The notes below the pieces were generated by a model, which did not search any database, was not told the origin of the DNA, and saw nothing but the letters and a program-made list of their open reading frames with translations. The translations under genes were made by a program, and so were the position numbers. Positions 55,565 to 63,873 of a stretch of DNA of 64,000 nt are shown here, in pieces. The stretch is from assembly GCF_000695625.1 (NCBI RefSeq), contig NZ_JMQI01000051.1, positions 62,001-126,000 of the forward strand. Direction: 5' to 3'. This stretch comes from Amycolatopsis rifamycinica. GTDB lineage: Bacteria; Actinomycetota; Actinomycetes; Mycobacteriales; Pseudonocardiaceae. Position 1 is the first letter of the stretch. Each line of letters starts with the position of its first letter.

Positions 55565-55916
55565 CGTCGGCCGGTTCACCGGGCGGCACGTGCTCGCCGA
55601 GCTGCACGGCGTCGATCCGGACCTGCTCGACGACCCGGCGCGCCTCGGGCAGCTGCTGCGGGCCGCGGTGACGGAGGCGGGCGCGACGGTCCTCGACGTC
55701 GTGGCGCAGCGGTTCGCGCCGCAGGGCGCCACGGTGATCGCGCTGCTCGCCGAGTCGCACGCGTCCGTCCACACCTACCCGGAGCACGGGTCGCTCTTCG
55801 CCGACGTGTTCACCTGCGGGGAACGCGCCGATCCCGAGCACGCCCTGCGGCTGCTGGCCGCTTCGCTGCACGCCGCTTCGGTCCACCTGTCGGTCCTGCA
55901 CCGGGGAGAACGCTGA
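55557..55916 (+). CDS. speH: S-adenosylmethionine decarboxylase proenzyme (SpeH type)
   Basis: 119 residues. The self-cleavage site lies in LLAESHASVHTYPEHG (near residue 64), where cleavage before the Ser generates the pyruvoyl group. The length and the ESHAS motif belong to the short SpeH class found in Gram-positive bacteria and archaea. The product is the aminopropyl donor used by the next enzyme. GGGAGG is about ten bases before the ATG. The stop overlaps the synthase start (TGATG). Confidence 0.9.
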   Translation: MPDVGRFTGRHVLAELHGVDPDLLDDPARLGQLLRAAVTEAGATVLDVVAQRFAPQGATVIALLAESHASVHTYPEHGSLFADVFTCGERADPEHALRLLAASLHAASVHLSVLHRGER

Positions 55917-56788
55917 TGCCCCTGATCCACGAACCGGTCGGCGACGGCCTCACCCGCGTCTGGGAGGTGGGCGACGTGCGGTTCCACGAGCGCACGCCGT
56001 ACCAGGAGGTGCTGATCGGGACCACCGCGCAGGGGGTCTCGCTGTTCTGCGACGGCGAACGCCAGAGCACCGAAGCCAGCCAGCTGGTGTACCACGAAGC
56101 GCTGATGGTGCCCGCGCTCCTGCTCGCCGAGCGGGTGCGGCGGGTGCTCGTCGTCGGGTCGAGCGAAGGGGTCGCGAGCGAGCTGGCGGTCGCGGCCGGC
56201 GCCGCGCACGTCGATCACGTCGACATCGACGAGCGGGCCGTGCGCGCCTGCGCCGAGCACCTGCCCTACGGCTACACCCCCGCGGAGCTGGCGCGGGCCG
56301 AGCGCGGGGACGGCCCGGTCCGGGTGTCCTACGTGGACGGCTGGGTCTTCCTGAACGCGGCCGAACGGCGGGGGGAGACCTACGACGTGGTCGTGATCGA
56401 CCTGCCGGACGAGACCACCGATCCGGCCGCGCAGCACAATCGCTTGTACGGCACGGACTTCCTCGCGCGCTGCGCGCGCCTGCTGGCGCCGGGCGGGGTG
56501 GTGACCTGTCAGGCCGGCTGCCCGACGCTGTGGCGCAACGAAACGCTGCGCGCGTCCTGGCGGCGGTTCCGCGAGGTGTTCGGCTCGGTGCTGTACTTCG
56601 GCTCGGACGAGCACGAGTGGGCGTTCCTGTCCGGGCGCGCGGACGCGGTCGGGGACCCGGGCGCGCTGGTGGCGCGGCGGTTCGCGGAGCGGGGGAGCGG
56701 GGCGGCGACGCTGGACGCCGAAGCGCTGCTCGGCGGCTGCACCCCGCCGTACTCCCTCCGCCGCGCTGGTCTGGACCAACAATGTTGA
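55916..56788 (+). CDS. speE: spermidine synthase-family aminopropyltransferase
   Basis: 290 residues. The N-terminal strand domain contains ERTPYQEVLIGTT and DGERQSTEASQLVYHEALM, with the conserved Gln and His-Glu of the family. The Rossmann part has VLVVGSSEGVASELAVAAGA, where the usual GGGDG loop reads GSSEG, and VVVIDLPDETTD with the catalytic-Asp position. The changed glycine loop means substrate binding may differ from standard SpeE. The last gene of the operon; a palindrome lies 43 bp after its end. Confidence 0.85.
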   Translation: MPLIHEPVGDGLTRVWEVGDVRFHERTPYQEVLIGTTAQGVSLFCDGERQSTEASQLVYHEALMVPALLLAERVRRVLVVGSSEGVASELAVAAGAAHVDHVDIDERAVRACAEHLPYGYTPAELARAERGDGPVRVSYVDGWVFLNAAERRGETYDVVVIDLPDETTDPAAQHNRLYGTDFLARCARLLAPGGVVTCQAGCPTLWRNETLRASWRRFREVFGSVLYFGSDEHEWAFLSGRADAVGDPGALVARRFAERGSGAATLDAEALLGGCTPPYSLRRAGLDQQC

Positions 56789-56831
56789 CCTTCGATTCTC
56801 CGAATATCGAGCCCCGGGAAAGATGAATGAG

Positions 56832-56849
56832 CGGGAAATGGATTTCCCG
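56832..56849. terminator. 18-bp palindrome after the polyamine operon
   Basis: CGGGAAAT-gg-ATTTCCCG at 56832-56849. The 2-base loop is too tight for a standard hairpin, so a terminator or an operator are both possible. Confidence 0.4.
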
Positions 56850-56970
56850 TGCGCCGTGCAGTCGTGTTACTCCGTTCAGTGGCCGTCGAAAAGGTTGCGA
56901 TCGCGCTACGATCCTCTCCGCGCGCGATCATCATCACCACCAGGCACCGTGGCCCATTTGGAGGAGCGTC

Positions 56971-57597
56971 ATGCTCGGTATGTCGGTCGTAGGCGCAATG
57001 ATTCTGTCCACCCTCGCCGCTCCCGTCGATTCTCCGGTGTCGTCGGCTCCGGACGAACAGATCACGCTCGACATCAAAACGATCAACGGTTCCGGCTGCC
57101 CGGCGGGCACGGCCACCGCGTCGGCCGACGTCGCGTCCGACAACACCTCGTTCACGGTGCACTACTCGAACTTTACCGCGAAGGCCGGCGGGGGCGTGTC
57201 CGCGCTCGAAGCCCGGAAGAACTGCCAGATCAACGTCCTCGTCCACGTGCCGCAAGGGTTCACGTACGCGATCGCCAAGGCGGAGTACCGCGGCTTCGCG
57301 CACATCGAGAGCGGGGCGAGCGCGCTGGAGCAGGCCAACTACTACTTCACCGGGACGGCGCCGACCGCCCGGGTGCGGCACACGTTCCCCGGCCCGTTCC
57401 ACGGCGTGTGGCGGGCCGTCGACGCCACTGACGTGGCCGAGCTGGTGTTCGCGCCGTGCGGGGAGAGCCGCAACCTGAACATCAATGCGGAACTGCGGGC
57501 CGACGCCGGTTCCTCGGCGGGCCCGAGTTTCATCGAAATGGATTCCGAGCACGCGAGCGTGGACACGATTTACCACTTCGCGTGGAAGACCTGCTGA
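56971..57597 (+). CDS. secreted DUF4360-family protein
   Basis: 208 residues from ATG 56971 with GGAGG six bases upstream. The signal peptide is LGMSVVGAMILSTLAAPVDS. The mature part matches DUF4360: TINGSGCPAGTATAS at its start, NFTAKAGGGVSALEARKNCQ and the final FAWKTC. Four Cys could make two disulfides. The family is common in fungi and actinobacteria; the function is unknown. It is a single-gene unit closed by a hairpin. Confidence 0.87.
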   Translation: MLGMSVVGAMILSTLAAPVDSPVSSAPDEQITLDIKTINGSGCPAGTATASADVASDNTSFTVHYSNFTAKAGGGVSALEARKNCQINVLVHVPQGFTYAIAKAEYRGFAHIESGASALEQANYYFTGTAPTARVRHTFPGPFHGVWRAVDATDVAELVFAPCGESRNLNINAELRADAGSSAGPSFIEMDSEHASVDTIYHFAWKTC

Positions 57598-57907
57598 ATT
57601 ACGGCGGTCATTGTCGCGGCCCCCGCTCACCGGAACCCCCGGCCGGTGAGCGGGTTTGCCGTACCCGCCGGATCGGGAATTCCCGTTGAACGCGGTTCAC
57701 GTCACGCCGGTTCCGCGAAGCGCGCCCGCGTGTCACGACCCCGCTTGTCGCGACACCGTGTCAGCTCCGGATCGGGCTGCGTTCGGTTTCGGGCGCCAGG
57801 CGGCACCGTCGCTCGAACCGCTCCATCAGGACGGTAGCGATCAGGACAGCCACTGGGGTGCTCACCGCGATCCACATGTAAGAAAAGCTACCCAGTCCGG
57901 CGCGCTC
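57598..57907. other. intergenic region with a terminator
   Basis: 310 bp between the DUF4360 and MarR genes, which converge. Apart from the hairpin at 57622-57654 I see nothing reliable. Short open frames here are not conserved in character. Confidence 0.5.
57622..57654. terminator. terminator hairpin after the DUF4360 gene
   Basis: 12-bp perfect arms (CCCGCTCACCGG at 57622-57633, complement at 57643-57654), 9-base loop, then GTTT. It is 24 bases after the stop. Confidence 0.8.
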
Positions 57908-58357
57908 TCAATCGCTCGCGGACAGCCGGGTGATCAGGGCCAGCAGGCCGGCGCGGAAGGCGTCGTCGTCGCCCAGCCCGCCGAGCAGCGCGGGTTCGGC
58001 GCGCACGGCCTGCTCGTGCACCGCCCGGCCGCGCTCGGTCAGCCGCGTCAGCTGGCGGCGGCCGTCGGCGGGGTCCGCGGCGCGGGCGACGAACCCGGCC
58101 CTGGCCAGGCGGTCGAGCGTGCGGCTCATCGTCTGGTCGGTCACCTGGCAGCGCTGGGCCAGCGTCCGCTGGGGCAGCGGCCCGTCGCGCAGGGTGTGCA
58201 GGGCGATCAGGCCCGCGTGGGTGAGGCCCATGCCGTCGAGCACGGCCACCCAGCGTTGTTCCACCAGCCGTGCGGCCACGGCCAGCAGCCGGCCGGTCGG
58301 CCACGTGCTCAGGTCGGCTTCGGGCGTTGTGCTCACCGTCACTGTGCTCGCTATCAC
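57908..58357 (-). CDS. MarR-family regulator
   Basis: 149 residues. The winged helix is seen in LPQRTLAQRCQVTDQTMSRT (recognition helix), followed by LARAGFVARAADPADGRRQL, the wing with the typical DxRR. It probably represses the divergent MMPL exporter gene. Several in-frame GTGs (58357 and downstream) make the exact start uncertain. A 16-bp inverted repeat in the gap is the likely operator. Confidence 0.88.
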   Translation of the reverse strand: MIASTVTVSTTPEADLSTWPTGRLLAVAARLVEQRWVAVLDGMGLTHAGLIALHTLRDGPLPQRTLAQRCQVTDQTMSRTLDRLARAGFVARAADPADGRRQLTRLTERGRAVHEQAVRAEPALLGGLGDDDAFRAGLLALITRLSASD

Positions 58358-58388
58358 TCGGGGGTCGTCGGGGTTCGTCGTGCGGAAT

Positions 58389-58404
58389 GTTCAGCTTGCT
58401 GAAC
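58389..58404. promoter_or_regulatory. MarR-type operator between marR and the MMPL gene
   Basis: GTTCAGC-tt-GCTGAAC at 58389-58404, a perfect 7-bp inverted repeat with centre spacing typical for MarR dimers. It is 39 bp before the MMPL ATG. Confidence 0.7.
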
Positions 58405-58442
58405 AATTGGGCGTGTTCCCGCTCGAAAGGACCTTAGCGACC

Positions 58443-60506
58443 ATGAACGACCACCCGCGCCGCCTCCGCTGGCTGATCCCGGCCCTCCTGGTGATCGCCT
58501 GGCTCGGGCTGGGCGGGTTCGGCGGGCCGTTCGCCGGGAAGCTGAGCGAGGTCGCGAAGAACGACAACGCCGCCTTCCTGCCGCGCTCGGCCGAAGCCAC
58601 CGAGGTCGCCGACGAGCAGAAGGCCTTCAGCCCGCGCCAGGTGCTGCCCGCGACCGTCGTCGCCGAGCGCACGGGCGGCCTGACCGGCGAAGACCGGCGG
58701 TTCCTCGAAGCCAAGGCGCGGGAACTGGGCAGCGTGCCCGGGGTGGCCGGCCCGCTCGGCACACCGGAGCGGGCCCCGCGCGACGACCAGGCCGCGCAGT
58801 TCGCCGTGCCGATCGTCGCCGAGGGCAACCCCGCCGAAGTCGTCGAGGAGGTCCGGGCCCGTCTCGACGGCGCCCCGGCCGGGCTCACCGTGCTCGTCAC
58901 CGGCCCGGCCGGGCAGATCGCCGACCTGGTCCAGGCGTTCGGCGGCATCGACGGCATCCTGCTGCTCGTCGCCGGCGGCGTCGTCGCGCTGATCCTCGTC
59001 GTGGTCTACCGCAGCCCGCTGCTGCCGTTCCTGGTGCTGCTGTCGGCGGTCTTCGCGCTCGGGCTCGCCAGCCTCGTCGTCTACCTGCTGGCGAAACACG
59101 ACGTCCTCGCGCTCAACGGCCAGAGCCAGGGCATCCTGTCCATCCTGGTCTTCGGCGCGGCCACCGACTACGCGTTGCTGCTGGTCGCGCGGTTCCGCGA
59201 GCAGCTGCGCGACACGCCGAGCCGGTTCGACGCCATCAGGCTCGCCTGGCGCGCGACGCTCGAGCCGATCGGGGCTTCGGCGGGCACGGTCGTGCTCGGG
59301 GTGCTGTGCCTGCTGTTCAGCGACCTCAACTCGAACAAGGGCCTGGGCCCGGTCGCGGCCATCGGCATCGGCGCCGCGCTGCTGGCGGCCACCACGTTCC
59401 TGCCGGCCGCGCTGGCGTTGTGCGGGCGCGGCGCGTTCTGGCCGTTCAAGCCGGCGCTGGGCTCGCCGCACCCGGAGACGTCGGGGATCTGGGGCCGGGT
59501 GTCCCGCCTGGTCGGCCGCCGCCCGCGCACGGTCTGGGTGGTGACGGCGCTGGTGCTCGGGATCGGCGTCGCGTTCGTGCCGCAGCTGAAGGCGTCCGGG
59601 ACCGCGCAGTCGGACGTGTTCCTGACCGAGGTCGAATCCGGGCGGGGGCAGGAGATCCTCGGCAGGCACTTCCCGGGCGGCTCGGGCGCCCCGGCGATCA
59701 CGATCGCCGACGCCGGCGCGCTGCCCGCGGTCCTGCGGGCGTCCACAATAGACGGAGTGGCGCAGTCGTTCCCGGTGCCGGGCCCCGACGGCCGCCCGAA
59801 GGTGGTCGGCGGCCGCGTGCAGATCCTGTCGGTGCTGACGGACCCGGCGGACTCGGAAGCCGCGGTGGCGACGGTCGGCCGCCTGCGCGACGCGGTCCAC
59901 GCGGTCCCCGGGGCGAACGCCGAGGTGGGCGGCCCCACGGCGATCCAGCTGGACACGCAGCAGACGTCGAAGAGCGACCGGGCGCTGATCATCCCCATCG
60001 TGTTGCTGGTGATCTTCCTGGTGCTCGCGTTGCTTCTGCGGTCGTTGCTGGCCCCCCTGTTGCTGATCGCCACGGTGGTGCTGTCCTTCGCGGTCACGAT
60101 GGGCGTGTCGGCGCTGGTGTTCAACCACGTCCTCGGCTTCCCGGGCGCGGATCCGGTGGTGCCCCTGTTCGGGTTCGTCTTCCTGGTGGCGCTGGGGATC
60201 GACTACAACATCTTCTTGATGACCCGGGTCCGCGAGGAGGCGTTGACCCGGGGAACGCGCGAAGGAACGCTGCGGGGACTGTCGCTGACGGGCGGCGTGA
60301 TCACCTCGGCCGGGGTGGTCCTGGCGGCGACCTTCTCGGCGCTGGCGGTGATACCGATCCTGTTCCTGGCCCAGATCGCGTTCATCGTCGCGTTCGGGGT
60401 GCTCCTGGACACGCTGCTGGTGCGGTCGTTGCTGGTCCCGGCGCTGACCGTCGACGTCGGGCGGCGGATCTGGTGGCCGTCGAAGCTGGCGCGCCAGGAC
60501 GCGTAG
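58443..60506 (+). CDS. MMPL-family RND transporter
   Basis: 687 residues with AAAGGA upstream. There are about 12 transmembrane helices in two halves (first block 1 + 5, second block 1 + 5), each with a large outer loop. SQGILSILVFGAATDYALLL and FVFLVALGIDYNIFLMTRVREE contain the paired Asp-Tyr proton-relay residues. It is related to MMPL and antibiotic exporters such as ActII-ORF3. Under MarR control it probably exports a lipid or drug-like compound. Convergent with the B12-sensor gene, with a 10-bp gap. Confidence 0.92.
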   Translation: MNDHPRRLRWLIPALLVIAWLGLGGFGGPFAGKLSEVAKNDNAAFLPRSAEATEVADEQKAFSPRQVLPATVVAERTGGLTGEDRRFLEAKARELGSVPGVAGPLGTPERAPRDDQAAQFAVPIVAEGNPAEVVEEVRARLDGAPAGLTVLVTGPAGQIADLVQAFGGIDGILLLVAGGVVALILVVVYRSPLLPFLVLLSAVFALGLASLVVYLLAKHDVLALNGQSQGILSILVFGAATDYALLLVARFREQLRDTPSRFDAIRLAWRATLEPIGASAGTVVLGVLCLLFSDLNSNKGLGPVAAIGIGAALLAATTFLPAALALCGRGAFWPFKPALGSPHPETSGIWGRVSRLVGRRPRTVWVVTALVLGIGVAFVPQLKASGTAQSDVFLTEVESGRGQEILGRHFPGGSGAPAITIADAGALPAVLRASTIDGVAQSFPVPGPDGRPKVVGGRVQILSVLTDPADSEAAVATVGRLRDAVHAVPGANAEVGGPTAIQLDTQQTSKSDRALIIPIVLLVIFLVLALLLRSLLAPLLLIATVVLSFAVTMGVSALVFNHVLGFPGADPVVPLFGFVFLVALGIDYNIFLMTRVREEALTRGTREGTLRGLSLTGGVITSAGVVLAATFSALAVIPILFLAQIAFIVAFGVLLDTLLVRSLLVPALTVDVGRRIWWPSKLARQDA

Positions 60507-60516
60507 CGAGCTTCGG

Positions 60517-61578
60517 TCAGGCCGGCCGGGCCGAGCCGGTGGCCAGCTCCGCGCGGGCGGTGCGGAGCAGGCCGGTGGCCCGCGGGAAGTCCCGCAGTTC
60601 CGCCTCGAGCAGCTCGAGCGCGGGCACCAGCGCCGTCGCTGGGACGCCGCGCGCGGTCAGGATCCCCGCGGTCCAGCTCAGGAAATCGGTGAACAGGGTG
60701 GCGTCGTCGACGTAGAGCGCGGTCGCCAGGAACTCGACGATGTGGGCGAGGTCCTCGGCCGTGTACTGGCGCTGCTGCTCGGTGTAGGCCCGCATGGCCG
60801 GGATCCGCTCTGCCAGGCCGGCCAGCACCGTCTTCACGAGCCGGCCCGAGCTGCGCGTGACCAGGGTGTACTCCTGGTCGGCCAGGTGCGGCAGGGCGTC
60901 TTGCGGCTGCTGGGCGGCGTGCGGCCGGGGGAGCGGGTCGGCCAGCCGGTCGGCGGCCGCGCGGGCGTCCGGGGCCCACGCTTCGGCACCCAGCAGCCGC
61001 GCGTACCGGCCGTCGGGCCCGAAGGCGGCTCCGCCCGCGATGACCGGGGTCGCCGCCGCCTGGCACGCCGTGATCGTCGCGTGCGCCGCCGGCAGGCGGG
61101 TCGCGAGCGAGCCGGACAGCGCCACCGCGTCGGGGCCGGTCCGGTGCAGGTGGGTCACCAGGTGCGGGGCCGGCACCTGCGCGCCGAGGTAGTCGACGGC
61201 GAACCCGCGCAGCCGCAGCACTTCGGCCAGCAGCCGGGCCGGCATCGCGTGCCACTCCCCGTCGACGCAGGCGACGGTGATCCGGCCGAGGTGCGGTTCC
61301 GGCCGCTCCAGCAGGTGGCCGAAGCCGGCGATGACGCGGTCGTTGATCGCGGTCGCCGCGTGCTCCTGGGCGACGGTGAGGCGGTTCGCCGCCCACTCGC
61401 GGCCCACCCGCCGCTGCACCGCGGCGATCACGTCGAGCAGCACGCTCTCCGGGTCGATCCCCTCCCCGAGGGCCCGGACCACGAGGTCGGCCGCCGCGTA
61501 CTCGTCGCCGGCCGTGACGGCTTTCCAGAGCCGTTCGGCGTGCTCGGCCACCGCGGTGCCCCGGGCGGCGGTGCTCAT
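60517..61578 (-). CDS. B12-binding protein with a CarH-like light-sensor motif, no DNA-binding domain
   Basis: 353 residues. Residues 10-90 form the four-helix cap and contain W62, then nine residues, then E72-H73. This is the W-x9-EH signature of adenosylcobalamin photoreceptors. Residues 97-215 are the Rossmann B12 domain with EWH at 108-110 (ExH lower-ligand motif; the usual final Gly is Pro), SGSL and AGGAAFG. CarH has an N-terminal MerR HTH; here it is missing. A helical domain of about 135 residues occupies the C terminus. Its ATG overlaps the phosphatase TGA (ATGA), so it is the input or partner of that partner-switching operon. Confidence 0.85.
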   Translation of the reverse strand: MSTAARGTAVAEHAERLWKAVTAGDEYAAADLVVRALGEGIDPESVLLDVIAAVQRRVGREWAANRLTVAQEHAATAINDRVIAGFGHLLERPEPHLGRITVACVDGEWHAMPARLLAEVLRLRGFAVDYLGAQVPAPHLVTHLHRTGPDAVALSGSLATRLPAAHATITACQAAATPVIAGGAAFGPDGRYARLLGAEAWAPDARAAADRLADPLPRPHAAQQPQDALPHLADQEYTLVTRSSGRLVKTVLAGLAERIPAMRAYTEQQRQYTAEDLAHIVEFLATALYVDDATLFTDFLSWTAGILTARGVPATALVPALELLEAELRDFPRATGLLRTARAELATGSARPA

Positions 61579-63203
61579 GCGGTGTACCGCCCGCGCCCGT
61601 GGCCGCCGACCGCGGCCAGGTGGTGCCCGCGCGGCGCGGTGATCGCCAGCACGGCCATGTCGTCGTGGGTGCCACGCCCGATCCACTGCGAAGCCAGCAT
61701 CTGCACGCGCTCGACGACGGCGTCGGCCGGCATGTTCGCGCACTCGGCCAACGCCTGCTGGAGCCGCTCTTCCCCGAACATCGCGTCCCGGAGCGGGCCG
61801 CCCCTCGCCTCGACGATCCCGTCGGTGTAGAGCAGGCAGGTCTCGCCGGGGTGCAGCGTGACCTCCGCGCTGCGCGACTCGATCTCGGGCAGCACACCGA
61901 TCAGGCTGCCCCGGCTGTCGGCCTCCTCGACCCGGCCGTCGGCCCGCACGATCAGCGGCGGCGGGTGCCCCGCGCAGGTCAGGCGCAACCGGACGGTGGC
62001 CCCCTCGCGCCGCGCGGAGGCCAGCACGAGGGTGACGTACCGGGCGTCGGCGTTGCCGCCGAGCGTGCGGTTGAGCAGCTCGAGGAGCCGGTGGTGGTCG
62101 GCGGCCACCGGCAGCAGCGCCCGCAGCGTGGTGCGGATCTTGCCGGTGAGCACGGCCGCGTCGAGGCCCTTGCCGCAGACGTCGCCGAGCACGGCCAGTG
62201 CCTCGTCGCGCTCGCCGGTGACCGCGGGGTGGACGTCGTAGAAGTCGCCGCCGATCCGTTCGCCGTCGCGGGCCGGGCGGTAGCGGCCGGCGAACTCGAC
62301 CCCGCCGAGCTGTTCGAGGGGTGGCGGGAGCAGTTCGCGCATGAGCGTGTCGGTGATCGACGCCTGCAGCGCGAACACCCGCGCCGCCGACATGGCCGCG
62401 CCCGCCCGCGCCGCGAACAGCCCGGCGAACAGCTCTTCTTGGCCGGTGAAGGAGGCCCGGTCGCCGCGGCGCAGCAGGACCAGGGCACCGGCGGGGACGC
62501 CGTGGCCGGGCAGTGGCGTCACGACGATGGAGCCGACCGGGCCGAAGCCGGCCGGCAGCACCCAAGGCGGCGCCGCGTCGGGGGCGATCCAGCGCGACGG
62601 CACCGGCGGGAAGCCCTGCAGCGCTTCGCCGAGCCCGGGCAGTTCGTCCGGGTCGGCGGCCAGCTGGGCGCGGGACGGCTCGCCGCCGCGCACGCAGGAG
62701 ACGGCCGGGAAGCTCGTGCCCGTGGCCGGGGCCACCACGAGCGCGGCGTCGGCGAGGTGCTGCGCGGCGAGCCGGGCGGCGACCTCCATGCAGAGGTCCA
62801 GGTTGAGCGAGCCCAGCAGCGCCGCGGAAGCGTCGCTGAGGAACGTCGTCCGCTCCCGTTCGCGCGCCAGCGCTTCGCGGGCCGAGCGGGCGTCGGTTTC
62901 GTCGACGAGCCACCAGGTGACCGCCTCGCCGTGCGGGACCGGGTGCGCGGCGAAGGCGCGCTCGCCGGCCTCGCCGCGGACGACCTCGGCCGGCTCGCCG
63001 TCGTGGGCGGCGGCCAGCCAGGCCGCGACCGCGCCGGCGGCCGGGCGGCCGGCCTCGGCGGCGGGGAACAGCAGGTGGGCGGCGTCGTTGAGCGCGCGGA
63101 CGACCCCGGACCGGTCGATGACCACGGCGGGCACCGGCGCGGCGGCCCAGCCCCCGGTGCCGTCGAGCGCGACGGCGGGCGCGGCGGGCGCCGGATCAGC
63201 CAC
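61575..63203 (-). CDS. PAS-GAF-SpoIIE (PP2C-type) serine phosphatase
   Basis: 542 residues from GTG 63203 (GTG 63209 is possible). Residues 15-120 are PAS-like (VPAVVIDRSGVVRALNDAAH), then a coiled linker (REALARERERTTFLSDAS), a GAF domain (about 140-300) and the SpoIIE phosphatase with IGGDFYDV, LGDVCGKGLDAAVLTG and GTHDDMAVLAI metal-site Asp residues. RsbU-like enzymes of this type dephosphorylate anti-anti-sigma factors. It overlaps the ATPase gene by 8 bp and the B12 gene by 4 bp. Confidence 0.92.
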   Translation of the reverse strand: MADPAPAAPAVALDGTGGWAAAPVPAVVIDRSGVVRALNDAAHLLFPAAEAGRPAAGAVAAWLAAAHDGEPAEVVRGEAGERAFAAHPVPHGEAVTWWLVDETDARSAREALARERERTTFLSDASAALLGSLNLDLCMEVAARLAAQHLADAALVVAPATGTSFPAVSCVRGGEPSRAQLAADPDELPGLGEALQGFPPVPSRWIAPDAAPPWVLPAGFGPVGSIVVTPLPGHGVPAGALVLLRRGDRASFTGQEELFAGLFAARAGAAMSAARVFALQASITDTLMRELLPPPLEQLGGVEFAGRYRPARDGERIGGDFYDVHPAVTGERDEALAVLGDVCGKGLDAAVLTGKIRTTLRALLPVAADHHRLLELLNRTLGGNADARYVTLVLASARREGATVRLRLTCAGHPPPLIVRADGRVEEADSRGSLIGVLPEIESRSAEVTLHPGETCLLYTDGIVEARGGPLRDAMFGEERLQQALAECANMPADAVVERVQMLASQWIGRGTHDDMAVLAITAPRGHHLAAVGGHGRGRYTA

Positions 63204-63594
63204 GGGCACCGGCCGGATCCGGGTCGGTGACCAGCTCGGCCCACAGGGTCTTGCCGCTGGGGCGGCGCAGCTGGCCCCAGGCCGCCGCGCAGCGTTCCAC
63301 CAGCAGGAGCCCGCGCCCGCCCTGGTCGGAGGGCGCGCGGCGGCGAGCGGGCTCGCCCCCGGCGTCGTCGACCTCGATCCGCAGCTTGGCGGCACCGGGC
63401 AGCAGGCGGACGTGGTAGGGCGCGCGGCCGTGGCGCAGCGCGTTCGACGTCAGCTCGTCCACCACCGTGATCGCCGTGCCGACGAAGGCCGCCGGGAAGC
63501 CGCACAGAACCGTCCGGACCCAGTGGCGGACCCGCGCCAGTTCGGAGAGCTCCGGGGAGATGCCGAGTTCGTGCCGGACAGATCGGAGTTTCAC
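63196..63594 (-). CDS. RsbW-like anti-sigma factor / HATPase_c protein
   Basis: 132 residues from GTG 63594 with AGGAGG five bases upstream on the minus strand. GHKL motifs are VVDELTSNALRHG (N box), EVDDAGGEP (G1) and QGGRGLLLVERCAAAWG (G2). It probably binds a sigma factor, or phosphorylates an anti-anti-sigma STAS protein. Neither gene is visible in the window. It is the first gene of the sensor operon. Confidence 0.9.
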   Translation of the reverse strand: MKLRSVRHELGISPELSELARVRHWVRTVLCGFPAAFVGTAITVVDELTSNALRHGRAPYHVRLLPGAAKLRIEVDDAGGEPARRRAPSDQGGRGLLLVERCAAAWGQLRRPSGKTLWAELVTDPDPAGARG

Positions 63595-63873
63595 GTCCGC
63601 CTCCTTCGCCGTGCCGGCCTCCGCGGAGAGGCCCTCCCCTTGTTCATGCCCGGAACCGGGCTCGCCGACACGGGGATCCGGGGACGTCACGCCGCACCCC
63701 GGGAAATTCCGGCCGCATCGGCCGGCAGGCTCCCACCGGCGAACCGCTGCCGGGGCCGCGCTGAGTCGGGGGTCATCGGAGCTCCAGGAAGGGGACGGGC
63801 GGACACAGGCTGGCGGCTCAACCCGTTCCGCACGCAATCTACCAGCGCCGCCGACCCCGGGCAGCGTGGTGCC

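Noticed and set aside
51785-55774. A 1,329-codon open frame opposite the GtaA-like and polyamine genes
   Set aside because: Same cause. The plus strand has several well-conserved enzymes with overlapping start/stop signals.
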